Shown: in pieces, positions 1 through 8,707 of the stretch
How the letters are laid out: the number at the start of each line of letters is the position of its first letter
Position numbering within the stretch: the stretch's first letter is position 1
DNA from: Herbihabitans rhizosphaerae
GTDB taxonomy: Bacteria > Actinomycetota > Actinomycetes > Mycobacteriales > Pseudonocardiaceae
DNA length: 64,000 nucleotides
Reading direction: 5' to 3'
NCBI RefSeq assembly: GCF_004216555.1
Contig: NZ_SGWQ01000003.1
Coordinates: 110,146-174,145, forward strand
Program-made: the position numbers and the translations under genes
The notes under the pieces: model-generated
What the model saw: only the letters and a program-made list of their open reading frames with translations
The model's database searches: none
What the model was told of the DNA's origin: nothing

Positions 1-268
1 AGCCGTGCGTGAACAGGCGGTGGTACCCGATGGTCACACCGAGGCCGGCGAAGTAGAAGAAGAACACCGCGAGCCCGATGTCGACCCAGCCGAGGCCCCA
101 GCCCCACATCAGCGGCACGGCGGCGATCAACGCGGCGAACGGCACCAGGATGAACAGGTACACGGCGATATGAGTGGCCATGTCGCGTTGGCCGGACATG
201 ATCGACTTGGGGCCACTGGGTCCGCTCTTGGGCTTGCTTTCCGTGTCGCGATCGACCGTCGCCGTCAT
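1..268 (-). CDS. Acyl-CoA (stearoyl-CoA type) desaturase, N-terminal part
   Basis: Only the first 89 residues are in the window; the rest lies beyond base 1. The start is the ATG at 268-266. A polar N-terminus (1-30) is followed by two membrane segments (about 31-52 and 60-80). The first histidine box, HRLFTH at 83-88, is the iron-binding signature of membrane fatty acyl desaturases, which insert a cis double bond into acyl-CoA in the membrane. The family normally has two further histidine boxes, which would lie outside the window. A palindrome at 303-318 sits directly upstream and could bind a lipid-responsive repressor. The desaturase call is firm; chain-length or position specificity cannot be judged. 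Confidence 0.85.
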   Translation of the reverse strand, partial: MTATVDRDTESKPKSGPSGPKSIMSGQRDMATHIAVYLFILVPFAALIAAVPLMWGWGLGWVDIGLAVFFFYFAGLGVTIGYHRLFTHG

Positions 269-302
269 CCGCACACCTCTTCCTTTCGCGGAAGGAAAGG
301 CT

Positions 303-318
303 CGCCTAACGTCAGGCG
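303..318. promoter_or_regulatory. Palindrome upstream of the desaturase gene
   Basis: CGCCTAACGTCAGGCG has 5-bp arms (CGCCT/AGGCG) around a near-symmetric core and lies 35 bp from the desaturase start codon. Its place and symmetry suit a TetR-type operator, but no regulator gene is adjacent. The rest of 269-577 holds no gene that I can support. Confidence 0.35.
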
Positions 319-577
319 TAACCTACGACAGCGTAAGTTGGCCGGCCCGTCGTGCGCTAGTAGAGCTAGCCCCACCATGTGCGATGTGTCGCGACTAACT
401 GTCCAGACTGGTTGAACAGGCAAGAAACGCGCAGCACCGGCTCGATCACTCGCCGCCGATAGATGTGATGCGGCTAACACTCGTTCGGACGCAAGATCAT
501 TCGGGTTGGCCAGGGACGAGTGCTTCGCACCAGGTCCACGTGCGACCATGTTGAGCCGAACGGCAACCCCTTTTCGA

Positions 578-648
578 TCCGCCGTGGTGTAAAGGCAGCA
601 CCTTGGATTTTGGTTCCAATGGTCCAGGTTCGAATCCTGGCGGCGGAG
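578..648 (+). tRNA. tRNA-Gln (anticodon UUG)
   Basis: The 71 bases fold as a complete cloverleaf. The acceptor stem TCCGCCG/CGGCGGA is perfect over 7 bp, the anticodon stem is TTGGA/TCCAA with loop TTTTGGT giving anticodon TTG, and the T arm is CCAGG-TTCGAAT-CCTGG. CCA is not encoded. Mycobacteria also carry a tRNA-Gln close to glmU, so this belongs to the conserved backbone. Confidence 0.95.
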
Positions 649-697
649 CGGTGAGCGTGTGACGTCCACCTGAGCACGGCTCGACGAGGAGACGCCA

Positions 698-2428
698 GTG
701 GTAGCCGAGGAGCGGCACGACGGGCCGGCGTTGGACGAGAAGTCCGACGCGTGGTTGGTCGGACGTGCCCGTGAACTCGTCGCCATCGCGCACAGCGGCC
801 GCCGGTCGGACAACACCCGCTACATCGCCGAGCTCGACCGGCTCCTCACCGAGGCGCAGCGCCGCGGCGAACCGCGCATGCTCGCCCAGCTCCTGCGCTC
901 CGCGGTCATCCTGCGGGTGCTCACCCCCGAGCGCGCCGACGAGGCCGAGCCGCTCCTCGACGAGATGCTCGCGCACACCCGCAAGCACGGACTCGTGCTG
1001 TTGCAGGCCGACGCGCACGCGCTGCGCGGATCGCGGCTGCTGCTCGGCGGCGCGGAGGACGCGGCGCTCACCGAGCTGGCCGTGGCGCTGGCGATCCTGG
1101 ACGAGGACCTCACTCCCGACGTGCTGATCGGCCAGCGCAACTGGGATCTGATCATGGGGGCCACGCTCACCGACATCGGCCAGGTGCTCACCCAGCTCGG
1201 CGTGTACGAGGTGGCCGACTACGTGCTCACCCAGGCGCACCGCCGGGTGCGGCAGAGCGCCGGGCCGCACGTCATCGCCGTGCACCTGATCAACCGCACC
1301 CAGATGCTGATCGGCTGGGGCCTGCGGCTGGAGCGCGCCGGCGAGCACGACTACGCGGCCGAGCGGTTCGCCACCGCCGCGTCCGTGGCGGTCGCCGTGG
1401 AGGCGCCGTTCAAGCAGTCGCTGTTCCCGCGTGACCCCGACCTGTCCGCCGCCGAGCAGGTGCACGAGGTCGGCGCCGCGCACGCGCTGGCCGCACCGTC
1501 CGAGGCGCACCTCGAGCGGCTGACCCGGCTGGTGCGCAGCGCGCCGTACCCGCGCGAGGTGATGATCACCTCGATCGCGCTGGCCCGGTGCCTCGAGCAC
1601 GAGGGGCGCACCGAGGAGGCGATCGCCGTACTCGGCGACGCCCGCGCGAAGGTGGACACCGCGTCCGAGCCGACGCTGCGGCTGTGCCTGGTCCGCGAGT
1701 ACGCCCGGCTGTCCGGCCCGGAAGGCGGCCGGCGCACGATGAGCGCGCTGGAGCGCTACACGCACGAACTCGAGGCGCAGCTGTGGGGCATGCGCGAGTC
1801 CCGGATCGCCGCGCTGAACACCCGCCGCGAGCACGAGCGGCTGGCCCGCAAGCACGACGCCACGACCAAGCAGGCGCTGCAGGACCCGCTCACCGGGCTG
1901 CCCAACCGGCGCGCGCTGGACGAGCGGCTCGACTCGCTGGCCGCCGACCCGAAGAACCACCCGCTGGCGATCGCGCTGGTCGACCTGGACGGGTTCAAGG
2001 AGGTCAACGACCGCGGCAGCCACGCGGACGGCGACGACGTGCTGCGGGTCATGGCCAGCACGCTGCGTGACACCCTGCGCGGCAGCGACATGGTCGGCCG
2101 CTACGGCGGCGACGAGTTCATCGTGCTGCTGCCCGGCGCGCCACTGTCCGCGGCGGAGGCGGCGCTGCGGCGCGCGGTCAAGGCGGTGGACAACCTGCCG
2201 GAGGACCTGTCCCGGAGCGTGACGCTGTCCGTCGGCGTCGTCTCGCTGCGTGCCGGGGAGCCCGCCGCGCGTGCGGTCGCCCGCGCCGACGCGGCCATGT
2301 ACCAGGCGAAACGCAACGGCGGCAACGACGTGGCCGCGATCTCCGGACAGGTCGACCTGCCCCCGCAGGCGATCACCGCGCCCGGCCCGCCGACCAACCC
2401 GGTGTGGGTGCTCCCAGAGACCTCGTAG
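698..2428 (+). CDS. Soluble diguanylate cyclase with helical-repeat sensor region
   Basis: This 576-residue protein has a GGDEF domain at about 395-555, with DPLTGLPNRR at its start, the metal-binding DLDGF segment and an intact GGDEF signature near 470. An RxxD motif (RGSD) lies exactly five residues before GGDEF, the spacing of the product-inhibition I-site, so it should be an active, feedback-inhibited c-di-GMP synthase. The first 390 residues are helical and TPR-like, with no membrane segment. The start is GTG, with GAGGAG 8 nt upstream. It lies between tRNA-Gln and glmU; a functional link to cell-wall precursor supply is only suggested by position. Confidence 0.88.
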   Translation: MVAEERHDGPALDEKSDAWLVGRARELVAIAHSGRRSDNTRYIAELDRLLTEAQRRGEPRMLAQLLRSAVILRVLTPERADEAEPLLDEMLAHTRKHGLVLLQADAHALRGSRLLLGGAEDAALTELAVALAILDEDLTPDVLIGQRNWDLIMGATLTDIGQVLTQLGVYEVADYVLTQAHRRVRQSAGPHVIAVHLINRTQMLIGWGLRLERAGEHDYAAERFATAASVAVAVEAPFKQSLFPRDPDLSAAEQVHEVGAAHALAAPSEAHLERLTRLVRSAPYPREVMITSIALARCLEHEGRTEEAIAVLGDARAKVDTASEPTLRLCLVREYARLSGPEGGRRTMSALERYTHELEAQLWGMRESRIAALNTRREHERLARKHDATTKQALQDPLTGLPNRRALDERLDSLAADPKNHPLAIALVDLDGFKEVNDRGSHADGDDVLRVMASTLRDTLRGSDMVGRYGGDEFIVLLPGAPLSAAEAALRRAVKAVDNLPEDLSRSVTLSVGVVSLRAGEPAARAVARADAAMYQAKRNGGNDVAAISGQVDLPPQAITAPGPPTNPVWVLPETS

Positions 2429-2529
2429 CGTCAACGTAGGATCGGCGCGATCCGAGTCGAACCGCTGTGTCGTTGAACCGGCTGCCCAACAATCGGTGAG
2501 CACGCGGGACCACTGCCAAGGGAGCGCTC

Positions 2530-4041
2530 ATGCTCGAGGGTGGCGACACCCCCTCCTCGGCGAACCGACCGCTCAGCACCATCGTCCTCGCGGCTGGCGA
2601 GGGCAAGCGAATGCGTTCGGCCACGCCCAAGGTGCTGCACCGCGTCGGCGGCCGCACCCTCGTTCAACACGCGCTGGTGGCCGCGGCCGGCACCCGGCCC
2701 GACCACCTGGTCGCCGTCGTGGGCCACGGCCGCGAGGCGGTCACCGAGCACGTCACCTCGCTCACCGAGCAGCTCGGGAAGGTGACCGTCGCCGTGCAGG
2801 ACGCCCAGAACGGCACCGGCCACGCGGTCGGCTGCGGGCTGGCCGAGCTGCCCGGTGACCTCGGCGGCACCGTGCTGGTGACCTACGGCGACGTGCCGCT
2901 GCTGGACACCGCGACGCTGACCGCCCTGCTCGACGAGCACGCGCGCGCCGGCAACGCGGTCACCGTGCTGACCGCTGTGGTCGCCGACCCGACCGGCTAC
3001 GGGCGGATCGTGCGCGAGAACGGCGCGGTGCGCGCGATCGTCGAGCACAAGGACGCCACCGACGACCAGCGCGCCATCACCGAGATCAACTCCGGGGTGT
3101 ACGCGTTCGACGCCGCCGTGCTGTCCGACGGGCTGTCCCGGCTGTCCACCGACAACCGGCAGGGCGAGCAGTACCTCACCGACGTGCTCGGCATCGCGGT
3201 CGCCGACGGCCGCCCGGTCGGCGCGCTGACCAGCACCGATCCCTGGCTTGTCGAGGGTGTGAACGACCGCGTGCAGCTCGCCGCGATCGGCGCTGAGCTG
3301 AACCAGCGGCTGCTGGAGGCGCACATGCGCGCCGGCGTCACCGTGGTCGACCCGGCCAGCACCTGGATCGACGCGGACGTGACGCTCGGCGTGGACGTGC
3401 ACATCGAGCCGGGCGTGCAACTGCACGGCGCGACCGCGATCGGCGACGGCGCGAACATCGGCCCGGACACCACGCTGGCCAACGTGACGGTCGGCGCGGG
3501 CGCGAAGGTGGTGCGCACGCACGGCAGCGACTCCGAGATCGGCGACGGCGCCAGCGTCGGACCGTTCGCCTACCTCCGCCCGGGTGTCCACTTGGGACGG
3601 TCGGGCAAGATCGGCACGTTCGTCGAGGTGAAGAACTCCGAGATCGGCGAGGGTTCCAAGGTGCCGCACCTGTCCTACGTCGGCGACGCCACCATCGGCG
3701 AGCGCAGCAACATCGGCGCGGCGAGCGTGTTCGTGAACTACGACGGCGTGAACAAGCACCGCACGGTGGTCGGCTCGCATGTGCGGATGGGTACGGACAA
3801 CTCCTACGTCGCCCCGGTGACCGTCGGCGACGGTGCCTACAGCGGGGCCGGCACGGTGATCCGGCGCGACGTCCCACCGGGGGCGCTCGCGGTTTCCGGT
3901 GGGCCACAACGAAATCTCGAAGGTTGGGTGCTGTCGCGGCGGCCGGGTACTCCGGCGGCCGATGCGGCACAGCGTGCGCTCGACGAGGCCGCGCGAACGC
4001 AAGACGAAAACGGAACCGACGCGGAGGGGTCGCGAGCATGA
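2530..4041 (+). CDS. glmU: Bifunctional GlmU: GlcN-1-P acetyltransferase / UDP-GlcNAc pyrophosphorylase
   Basis: It makes UDP-N-acetylglucosamine for peptidoglycan and arabinogalactan linkage in the cytoplasm. The N-terminal nucleotidyltransferase shows the [11 protein letters not shown] and PKVLH signature near residues 17-36. The C-terminal half is a left-handed beta-helix with hexapeptide repeats, and [10 protein letters not shown] and NYDGVNKH mark the acetyltransferase site. At 503 residues it matches actinobacterial GlmU. The ATG is preceded by GGAG. Its stop overlaps the prs start by 4 bp (ATGA), so the two are translationally coupled. The hydrophilic C-terminal tail after the helix is usual for actinomycetes. 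Confidence 0.97.
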   Translation: MLEGGDTPSSANRPLSTIVLAAGEGKRMRSATPKVLHRVGGRTLVQHALVAAAGTRPDHLVAVVGHGREAVTEHVTSLTEQLGKVTVAVQDAQNGTGHAVGCGLAELPGDLGGTVLVTYGDVPLLDTATLTALLDEHARAGNAVTVLTAVVADPTGYGRIVRENGAVRAIVEHKDATDDQRAITEINSGVYAFDAAVLSDGLSRLSTDNRQGEQYLTDVLGIAVADGRPVGALTSTDPWLVEGVNDRVQLAAIGAELNQRLLEAHMRAGVTVVDPASTWIDADVTLGVDVHIEPGVQLHGATAIGDGANIGPDTTLANVTVGAGAKVVRTHGSDSEIGDGASVGPFAYLRPGVHLGRSGKIGTFVEVKNSEIGEGSKVPHLSYVGDATIGERSNIGAASVFVNYDGVNKHRTVVGSHVRMGTDNSYVAPVTVGDGAYSGAGTVIRRDVPPGALAVSGGPQRNLEGWVLSRRPGTPAADAAQRALDEAARTQDENGTDAEGSRA

Positions 4042-5018
4042 GTCAGAAGTCCGGTACGCCCAAGAAGAACCTGATGCTGTTCTCCGGGCGAGCGCACCCC
4101 GAGCTGGCCGAGGAGGTGGCCAAGCACCTCAACGTCGGGCTCACCCCGCAGTCGGCGTACGACTTCGCCAACGGCGAGATCTTCGTGCGGTTCGACGAGT
4201 CGGTGCGCGGGTGCGACGCGTTCGTCATCCAGAGCCACCCCGCGCCGCTGAACAACTGGCTCATGGAGCAGTTGATCATGGTGGACGCGCTGAAACGGGC
4301 GTCGGCCAAGCGGATCACCGTGGTGCTGCCGTTCTACCCGTACTCGCGGCAGGACAAGAAGCACAAGGGCCGCGAGCCGATCTCCGCCCGGCTGATCGCC
4401 GACCTGTTCAAGACCGCGGGCGCGGACCGGCTGATGACCGTGGACCTGCACACCGCGCAGATCCAGGGCTTCTTCGACGGCCCGGTGGACCACATGCACG
4501 GCCAGCGGCTGCTGTCCAGCTACATCTCCGAGCACTACGACACGTCGAACCTGACGGTCGTGTCGCCGGACGCCGGCCGCACCAAGCTGGCCGAGAAGTG
4601 GGCCGACGATCTGGGCGGCTGCCCGATCGCGTTCATCCACAAGACGCGGGACCCGTTGCGCCCCAACGAGGTTGTCGCCAACCGCGTGGTCGGCGAGGTC
4701 AAGGGCCGGCTGTGCATCGTGATCGACGACATGGTCGACACCGGCGGCACGATCGCCAAGGCGGTGGCGCAGTTGCTGGACGAGGGCGCGTCCGGTGTGG
4801 TGATCGCGGCGACCCACGGCATCCTGTCCGGCCCGGCCACCGAGCGGCTGTCCTCCTGTGGTGCGCAGGAGGTCATCTTCACCAACACGCTGCCGATCCC
4901 GGACGAGAAGCGGTTCGGCACCATGACGGTGCTGTCCATCGCTCCGCTGCTGGCCCGCACGATCCACGAGGTGTTCGAGGACGGCTCGGTCACCTCGCTC
5001 TTCGACGGCAACGCCTGA
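4038..5018 (+). CDS. prs: Ribose-phosphate pyrophosphokinase (PRPP synthetase)
   Basis: This 326-residue enzyme makes PRPP from ribose 5-phosphate and ATP for nucleotide, His, Trp and arabinan-donor synthesis. The reading frame stays open upstream, but the ATG at 4038 has a GGAGGGG site and gives the family N-terminus ([17 protein letters not shown]). The PRPP-binding loop [12 protein letters not shown] is at about 229-240, and the flexible-loop region with [12 protein letters not shown] is at about 98-110. It is co-transcribed with glmU, as in mycobacteria, and a strong hairpin follows at 5062-5107. Confidence 0.97.
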   Translation: MSQKSGTPKKNLMLFSGRAHPELAEEVAKHLNVGLTPQSAYDFANGEIFVRFDESVRGCDAFVIQSHPAPLNNWLMEQLIMVDALKRASAKRITVVLPFYPYSRQDKKHKGREPISARLIADLFKTAGADRLMTVDLHTAQIQGFFDGPVDHMHGQRLLSSYISEHYDTSNLTVVSPDAGRTKLAEKWADDLGGCPIAFIHKTRDPLRPNEVVANRVVGEVKGRLCIVIDDMVDTGGTIAKAVAQLLDEGASGVVIAATHGILSGPATERLSSCGAQEVIFTNTLPIPDEKRFGTMTVLSIAPLLARTIHEVFEDGSVTSLFDGNA

Positions 5019-5061
5019 CCCGCGAGACCGCATCGGTGTCCGAAACTTAGCGATCGCTCCG

Positions 5062-5107
5062 TTCATGTTTTGCGTACTTTAGCCCGCTAAAGTACGCAAA
5101 ACATGAA
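5062..5107. terminator. Perfect 22-bp hairpin between convergent genes
   Basis: Two 22-bp arms, TTCATGTTTTGCGTACTTTA plus GC at 5062-5083 and the exact complement at 5086-5107, are separated by two bases. It lies between prs and the convergent gene ending at 5128 and can serve both. It is strikingly AT-rich for this genome. Its core ACTTTAGC-CC-GCTAAAGT recurs at 53165-53182. Confidence 0.85.
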
Positions 5108-5127
5108 TCGGTGGCGCGTTTGCGGGA

Positions 5128-5748
5128 TCAGTAGGCGACCGTGAAGCGGCGGCCGGTGTGCGCCGGGTTCTCGATCTCGTCGACCAGCGCCACCGCGAAG
5201 TCCTCCGCGGAGATCCGCGACTCGCCGGCATCGTTGACCAGCAGGACGTCGCCGCCGAGCCGGAACTCGCCGGTGCGTTCGCCCGGCATGATCAGCTGGG
5301 CCGGTGACAGATAGGTCCAGTCGACACTGTTTCCCTTGTCCCGCAACAACTCCAGCAGTTCACGGTAGGCGAGCGACTCGGCCCGGTACTCCTCCGGCAC
5401 GGTGTGCGCGTCGAGCACCTGAGTGCCCGGCGGCAGCTCGAGACTTCCCGCGCCACCGACCACGGCAAGGCGCGCACCGGCCTTCCGCGCCGCGTCGAGC
5501 AGCAGCACGCCGGCCTCCGACACCGTGCCCTCCGGCGCCACCCTCGGCGAGATCGCGCACACCAGCACGTCCGCGCCGGCCGCGACCTCGTCCACGAACG
5601 CGGCGTCGAACACGCTGCCGCCACGCGCCTCACCGTCCACAGTGGACACATCTCGCGCCACCGCGACCACCTCGTGCCCACGCGCCCGCGCCTCGGCGAG
5701 CACCCGTGACCCGACCATCCCGGTCGCGCCGAACAACACCAGCTTCAT
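5128..5748 (-). CDS. NAD(P)H-binding Rossmann oxidoreductase (NmrA/YwnB-like)
   Basis: The 206-residue protein opens with the nucleotide-binding motif GATGMVGSRV at 8-17 and continues as a short atypical SDR with an NAD(P)H-binding fold. The usual YxxxK catalytic pair is not obvious; AESLAYRELLELL occupies that region. Such proteins act as quinone or flavin reductases or as redox sensors. It is transcribed divergently from the HxlR regulator at 5828, the common arrangement for a regulator and its target. The substrate is unknown. Confidence 0.8.
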   Translation of the reverse strand: MKLVLFGATGMVGSRVLAEARARGHEVVAVARDVSTVDGEARGGSVFDAAFVDEVAAGADVLVCAISPRVAPEGTVSEAGVLLLDAARKAGARLAVVGGAGSLELPPGTQVLDAHTVPEEYRAESLAYRELLELLRDKGNSVDWTYLSPAQLIMPGERTGEFRLGGDVLLVNDAGESRISAEDFAVALVDEIENPAHTGRRFTVAY

Positions 5749-5783
5749 CAGATACCTCCAGAAAACGTTGGGATGATCCGAAG

Positions 5784-5835
5784 GTAACCAGTGGTTATCG
5801 AGTACTTCAAAGTGCTATAAGTACCTTGTGGTTAC
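5784..5835. promoter_or_regulatory. Nested inverted repeats in the HxlR/oxidoreductase divergent promoter
   Basis: GTAACCA (5784-5790) is mirrored by TGGTTAC (5829-5835), and inside that pair GTACTT (5802-5807) is mirrored by AAGTAC (5819-5824). The outer right arm overlaps the HxlR start codon region. Nested symmetry of this kind in a 79-bp divergent gap is a good candidate for an HxlR operator with autoregulation. Confidence 0.5.
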
Positions 5836-6280
5836 TAAGCAGGTGCCGCTCAAGAGCGACGAGGACCTCAACGACCCGAACTGCCATACCCGGCTCGCAC
5901 TGGACCGAATCGGCGACAAGTGGACCGTGCTCGTCGTGCTGCACCTCAGCAGGCGCAGCCCCCGGCGGTTCACCGAGTTGCGCGAGGCGATCGCCGGCAT
6001 CGCGCCCAAGGTGCTCACTCAGACGCTGCGCACCCTCGAACGGGACGGGATCGTCACCCGCACGGTGTACGCCGAGGTGCCGCCGAAGGTGACCTATGAC
6101 CTCACGCCGCTCGGCGCGTCACTGCGCACCCCGATCGCGGCGATCCACCGCTGGGCGCACCACTACATGCCGGAGGTCCTGGACGCGCGCGCCGACCACG
6201 ACTCCGGTCTCGACTCCGGTCTCGACTCCGGGCACGGCGGGGTCAGCGCGCCGCGATCCCGTCGTACATCACGCGCCTGA
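5828..6280 (+). CDS. HxlR-family winged-helix regulator
   Basis: This 150-residue regulator carries the HxlR hallmarks: a conserved cysteine ahead of the helix (DPNCHTRLALDRIGDKWTVLVV at about 15-36), a recognition region RRFTELREAIAGIAPKVLTQTLRTLERDGIV, and a wing ending PKVTYDLTPLG. These proteins often sense thiol stress or aldehydes through the cysteine and control an adjacent oxidoreductase. It is divergent from the Rossmann oxidoreductase. The C-terminus holds three copies of DSGL/DSGH from a 12-bp tandem repeat (about 6200-6235), and the gene overlaps the convergent TetR gene by 38 bp. Confidence 0.88.
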   Translation: MVTKQVPLKSDEDLNDPNCHTRLALDRIGDKWTVLVVLHLSRRSPRRFTELREAIAGIAPKVLTQTLRTLERDGIVTRTVYAEVPPKVTYDLTPLGASLRTPIAAIHRWAHHYMPEVLDARADHDSGLDSGLDSGHGGVSAPRSRRTSRA

Positions 6281-6875
6281 TCGCGGCACTCAGCCGGGCC
6301 TGCCGCGCCTTGCTCGGCGCGCGCAACTCGGAGATCACCGAGGCCAGGATCATGCCGTTGATCGCCCGCGCGGTGGAGTGGATGTCCAGGTCGGCGCGCA
6401 GGTAGCCGACCTGCACGCCGTGCTCCAGGTACGCGGCGGTGAGCAGCGCCGCCGTCTCGTGGAAGTCCAGGATCCGGTCGCGCATCTGGCCGTCGATGCC
6501 CGGCGCCTCCAGCAGCAGGAACCGTGCCGCCCTGGTGTCCTCGCCGAAGATCGTGGTCAGCGCCTCGCCGATGCGCGCGGTCTGCTCGCGGTACTCGTCC
6601 AGCGTGCCGACCGCGTCCGGCGCGTTCTCCGCGGCCAGGGACGCCACGATCTTGTCGATCAGGTCGGTGATCACGTGGTCGACGATGTCGCGCTTGTTCT
6701 CGAAGTACCGGTAGAACGTGCCGTGCCCGACACCGAGGCGCGCGGCGATGTCGGCGATCGCCGTGCCGTGGTAGCCGCGCTCGGCGAAGCAGTCGAACGC
6801 GGCCTCGATGATCTCGCGCCGCAGTTCCTGCTTCTTCCGTTCAGCCCTGGTCACGGGCGCGGACTCGGTCGTCAT
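6243..6875 (-). CDS. TetR-family repressor beside the patatin-SDR-monooxygenase operon
   Basis: The protein has 210 residues with the start at the ATG 6875-6873. The N-terminal helix-turn-helix is typical (EIIEAAFDCFAERGYHGTAIADIAARLGVGHGTFYRYF, about 18-55). The C-terminal ligand domain is generic. It is divergent from the operon starting at 6957, and the gap between them holds two direct repeats likely to be its operator, so local repression of the operon is inferred. The frame stays open upstream, but only this start gives a normal TetR length. Confidence 0.88.
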   Translation of the reverse strand: MTTESAPVTRAERKKQELRREIIEAAFDCFAERGYHGTAIADIAARLGVGHGTFYRYFENKRDIVDHVITDLIDKIVASLAAENAPDAVGTLDEYREQTARIGEALTTIFGEDTRAARFLLLEAPGIDGQMRDRILDFHETAALLTAAYLEHGVQVGYLRADLDIHSTARAINGMILASVISELRAPSKARQARLSAAIRRVMYDGIAAR

Positions 6876-6903
6876 GGCGTCCACCCTATTGCCTGAGGCC
6901 CGA

Positions 6904-6939
6904 AAGTGACATACCGTTCCGGAAGTGACACACCGTTCC
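6904..6939. promoter_or_regulatory. Two direct repeats, probable TetR operator
   Basis: AAGTGACATACCGTTCC (6904-6920) and AAGTGACACACCGTTCC (6923-6939) differ at one base and are spaced 19 bp apart. They fill most of the gap between the TetR gene and the patatin start, so binding would control both promoters. Confidence 0.55.
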
Positions 6940-6956
6940 GCGAGGCGAGGTGGCCA

Positions 6957-7865
6957 GTGAGACGAGCACTCGTGATCGGCTGCGGTGCGACCCTGGGCTT
7001 CACCTGGACCGCCGCCGTGCTCGACGCGCTGTCCGAGTGGGACCCGCGCGGCGCCGACGTGCTGATCGGCACGTCCGCCGGCGCGGAAATGGTCGCCATG
7101 CTGGGTGCGGGCATCGCGCCGGAGGAGATCATGGCGGCACTCGCCGGCACGGCGGACGCGCATCCGGTGGTCGCCGCGCACCTCGCCACCGTCCCCCACC
7201 GCTTCCCGCCGCTGCCCTCGCCGCGCTGGCCTGCCACCGGCCTGACCCGCGCCAAGGTGGACGGGCTCGCCCGCCTCGCCGGGCTGCTGCCCCGCGGACG
7301 GGGTGACGCGGCCTGGCTGAAACGGCTCGGCGACACCCTCGCCCCGAACGGGTGGGTGACACACCCGGCGACCTGGCTCGTCGCGACCGACCCGCACGGC
7401 AACCGCGTGGCCTTCGGCTCGCCGGACGCGCCGGCGTGCACGCTGGGCGAGGCGATCGCCGCGTCCTGGGCGGTGCCCGGCTGGTTCCCACCCGTGGAGA
7501 TCGCCGGCGGGCGCTACCTCGACGGCGGCACCGTCTCCCCGACCTCGGCCGACCTGCTGCTGGACCGTGACGTCGAGGAAGTGGTGATCGTCGCGCCGAT
7601 GAGCAGCGAGGGCGGCGCGCCCGCACGCGGGCCGGCACGACTGGAACGCCTGATCAGGAAGGCCATGACCCGCCGCGTCGACGCCGAGGTGCTGGCCCTG
7701 CGGCAGGCCGGCGCGCGCGTGATCCGGATCGAGCCGAGTAGCGAAGACCTGGCCGCCATGGGCGCCAACTTCATGGACGGCCGGCGCCGCCAGCGCGTGC
7801 TCGACACCGCGATCGGCACCGCCCCGCGCCTGGTCGCCGAGGCATTCGAAGGAGCGACCGCATGA
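6957..7865 (+). CDS. Patatin-like phospholipase / acyl hydrolase
   Basis: The 302-residue protein begins at a GTG with a GAGGCGAGG site 6 nt upstream; the longer frame would run through the operator repeats. It shows the nucleophile elbow GTSAG (about 38-42), the glycine-rich GCGATLGF near the N-terminus, and the DGG motif (YLDGGTV, about 188-192) that supplies the catalytic Asp. Patatins hydrolyse acyl esters in lipids with a Ser-Asp dyad. No signal peptide is visible. It overlaps the SDR gene by 4 bp, as first gene of a three-gene operon that looks like a lipid- or ketone-catabolism unit. Confidence 0.88.
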   Translation: MRRALVIGCGATLGFTWTAAVLDALSEWDPRGADVLIGTSAGAEMVAMLGAGIAPEEIMAALAGTADAHPVVAAHLATVPHRFPPLPSPRWPATGLTRAKVDGLARLAGLLPRGRGDAAWLKRLGDTLAPNGWVTHPATWLVATDPHGNRVAFGSPDAPACTLGEAIAASWAVPGWFPPVEIAGGRYLDGGTVSPTSADLLLDRDVEEVVIVAPMSSEGGAPARGPARLERLIRKAMTRRVDAEVLALRQAGARVIRIEPSSEDLAAMGANFMDGRRRQRVLDTAIGTAPRLVAEAFEGATA

Positions 7866-8707
7866 CCCGCTACCCGACGATCGACCTCGACGGCGCGCAC
7901 GTCGCGATCACCGGCGCCGCGCGCGGAATCGGCCGTGCCACCGCGGCACTGTTCGCGAAACACGGCGCCACGGTCGCCATCGGCGATCTCGACCTGGACG
8001 AGGCCAAGCGTGCCGCGGCGGAGATCGGCGGCACCGCGCACCGCGTCGACGTGCGCCGCGGTGCCTCGTACGCGGATTTCCTCGCCGAGGCGCAGACCGC
8101 CAACGGCCCGCTCGGCGTGCTGGTGAACAACGCCGGGATCATGCCCAACGGCGGGTTCCTCGACCTGTCCGAGGAGATCAGCACGGCCACCATCGAGGTC
8201 AACCTGCTCGGCGTGATCACCGGCATGCGGCTGGCCCTGCCCGGCATGCTGGAGCGCGGTCGCGGGCACATCGTGAACGTCGCCTCGCTGGCCGGGAAAT
8301 TCCCGGTGCCCGGGCTCGCGGTCTACAACGCGAGCAAGTACGGCGTGGTCGGGCTGACCGCGGCCACCCGTCTGGAGTACGCGCCGCACGGCGTGAGTGT
8401 GTCCGCCGTGCTGCCGTCGGCCGTGGACACCGCGCTCGCCTCGGGCCTGGACATGAAGCCGATCCCCAAGGTCAAGCCGGAGCGGATCGCCGAAGCCGTG
8501 GTGAAGACCGTGCGCACCCGGGCCGCCGAGGTCGCCGTGCCCGGCTACGTCGGCGCGATCGCCTCGGCGGCCGCGATCACCCCAGAGCCGGTACTCAACG
8601 CGATCCGCCGCATGATCAAGGACGACCGGGCGCTGCGGCCCGACTCGGCCGACCGCACCGCCTACCGCGAACGCCTGCAGCGCGACACCCAGGAGGACAA
8701 CGCATGA
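7862..8707 (+). CDS. Short-chain dehydrogenase/reductase
   Basis: This classical SDR of 281 residues has the cofactor motif TGAARGIG (about 17-24), the NNAG motif near 91-94, and catalytic YNASK (Tyr about 154, Lys about 158). It oxidises or reduces an alcohol/ketone with NAD(P)(H). It overlaps the patatin stop and the monooxygenase start by 4 bp each, so the three proteins are made together. The pairing of an SDR with a Baeyer-Villiger type enzyme recalls the mymA locus of mycobacteria; the shared pathway is inference. Confidence 0.9.
   Translation: MTRYPTIDLDGAHVAITGAARGIGRATAALFAKHGATVAIGDLDLDEAKRAAAEIGGTAHRVDVRRGASYADFLAEAQTANGPLGVLVNNAGIMPNGGFLDLSEEISTATIEVNLLGVITGMRLALPGMLERGRGHIVNVASLAGKFPVPGLAVYNASKYGVVGLTAATRLEYAPHGVSVSAVLPSAVDTALASGLDMKPIPKVKPERIAEAVVKTVRTRAAEVAVPGYVGAIASAAAITPEPVLNAIRRMIKDDRALRPDSADRTAYRERLQRDTQEDNA

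Noticed and set aside
497..2503. Long open frame on the minus strand across the tRNA and GGDEF gene
   Set aside because: It is a GC-driven shadow: biased composition rich in Arg, Gly, Val and His, no domain, and it covers a tRNA and a clearly coding gene on the other strand.
6199..6234. 12-bp tandem repeat in the HxlR gene as a phase-variation tract
   Set aside because: Changes by 12 bp would keep the frame and only lengthen a DSGL tail, so it cannot act as an on/off switch.
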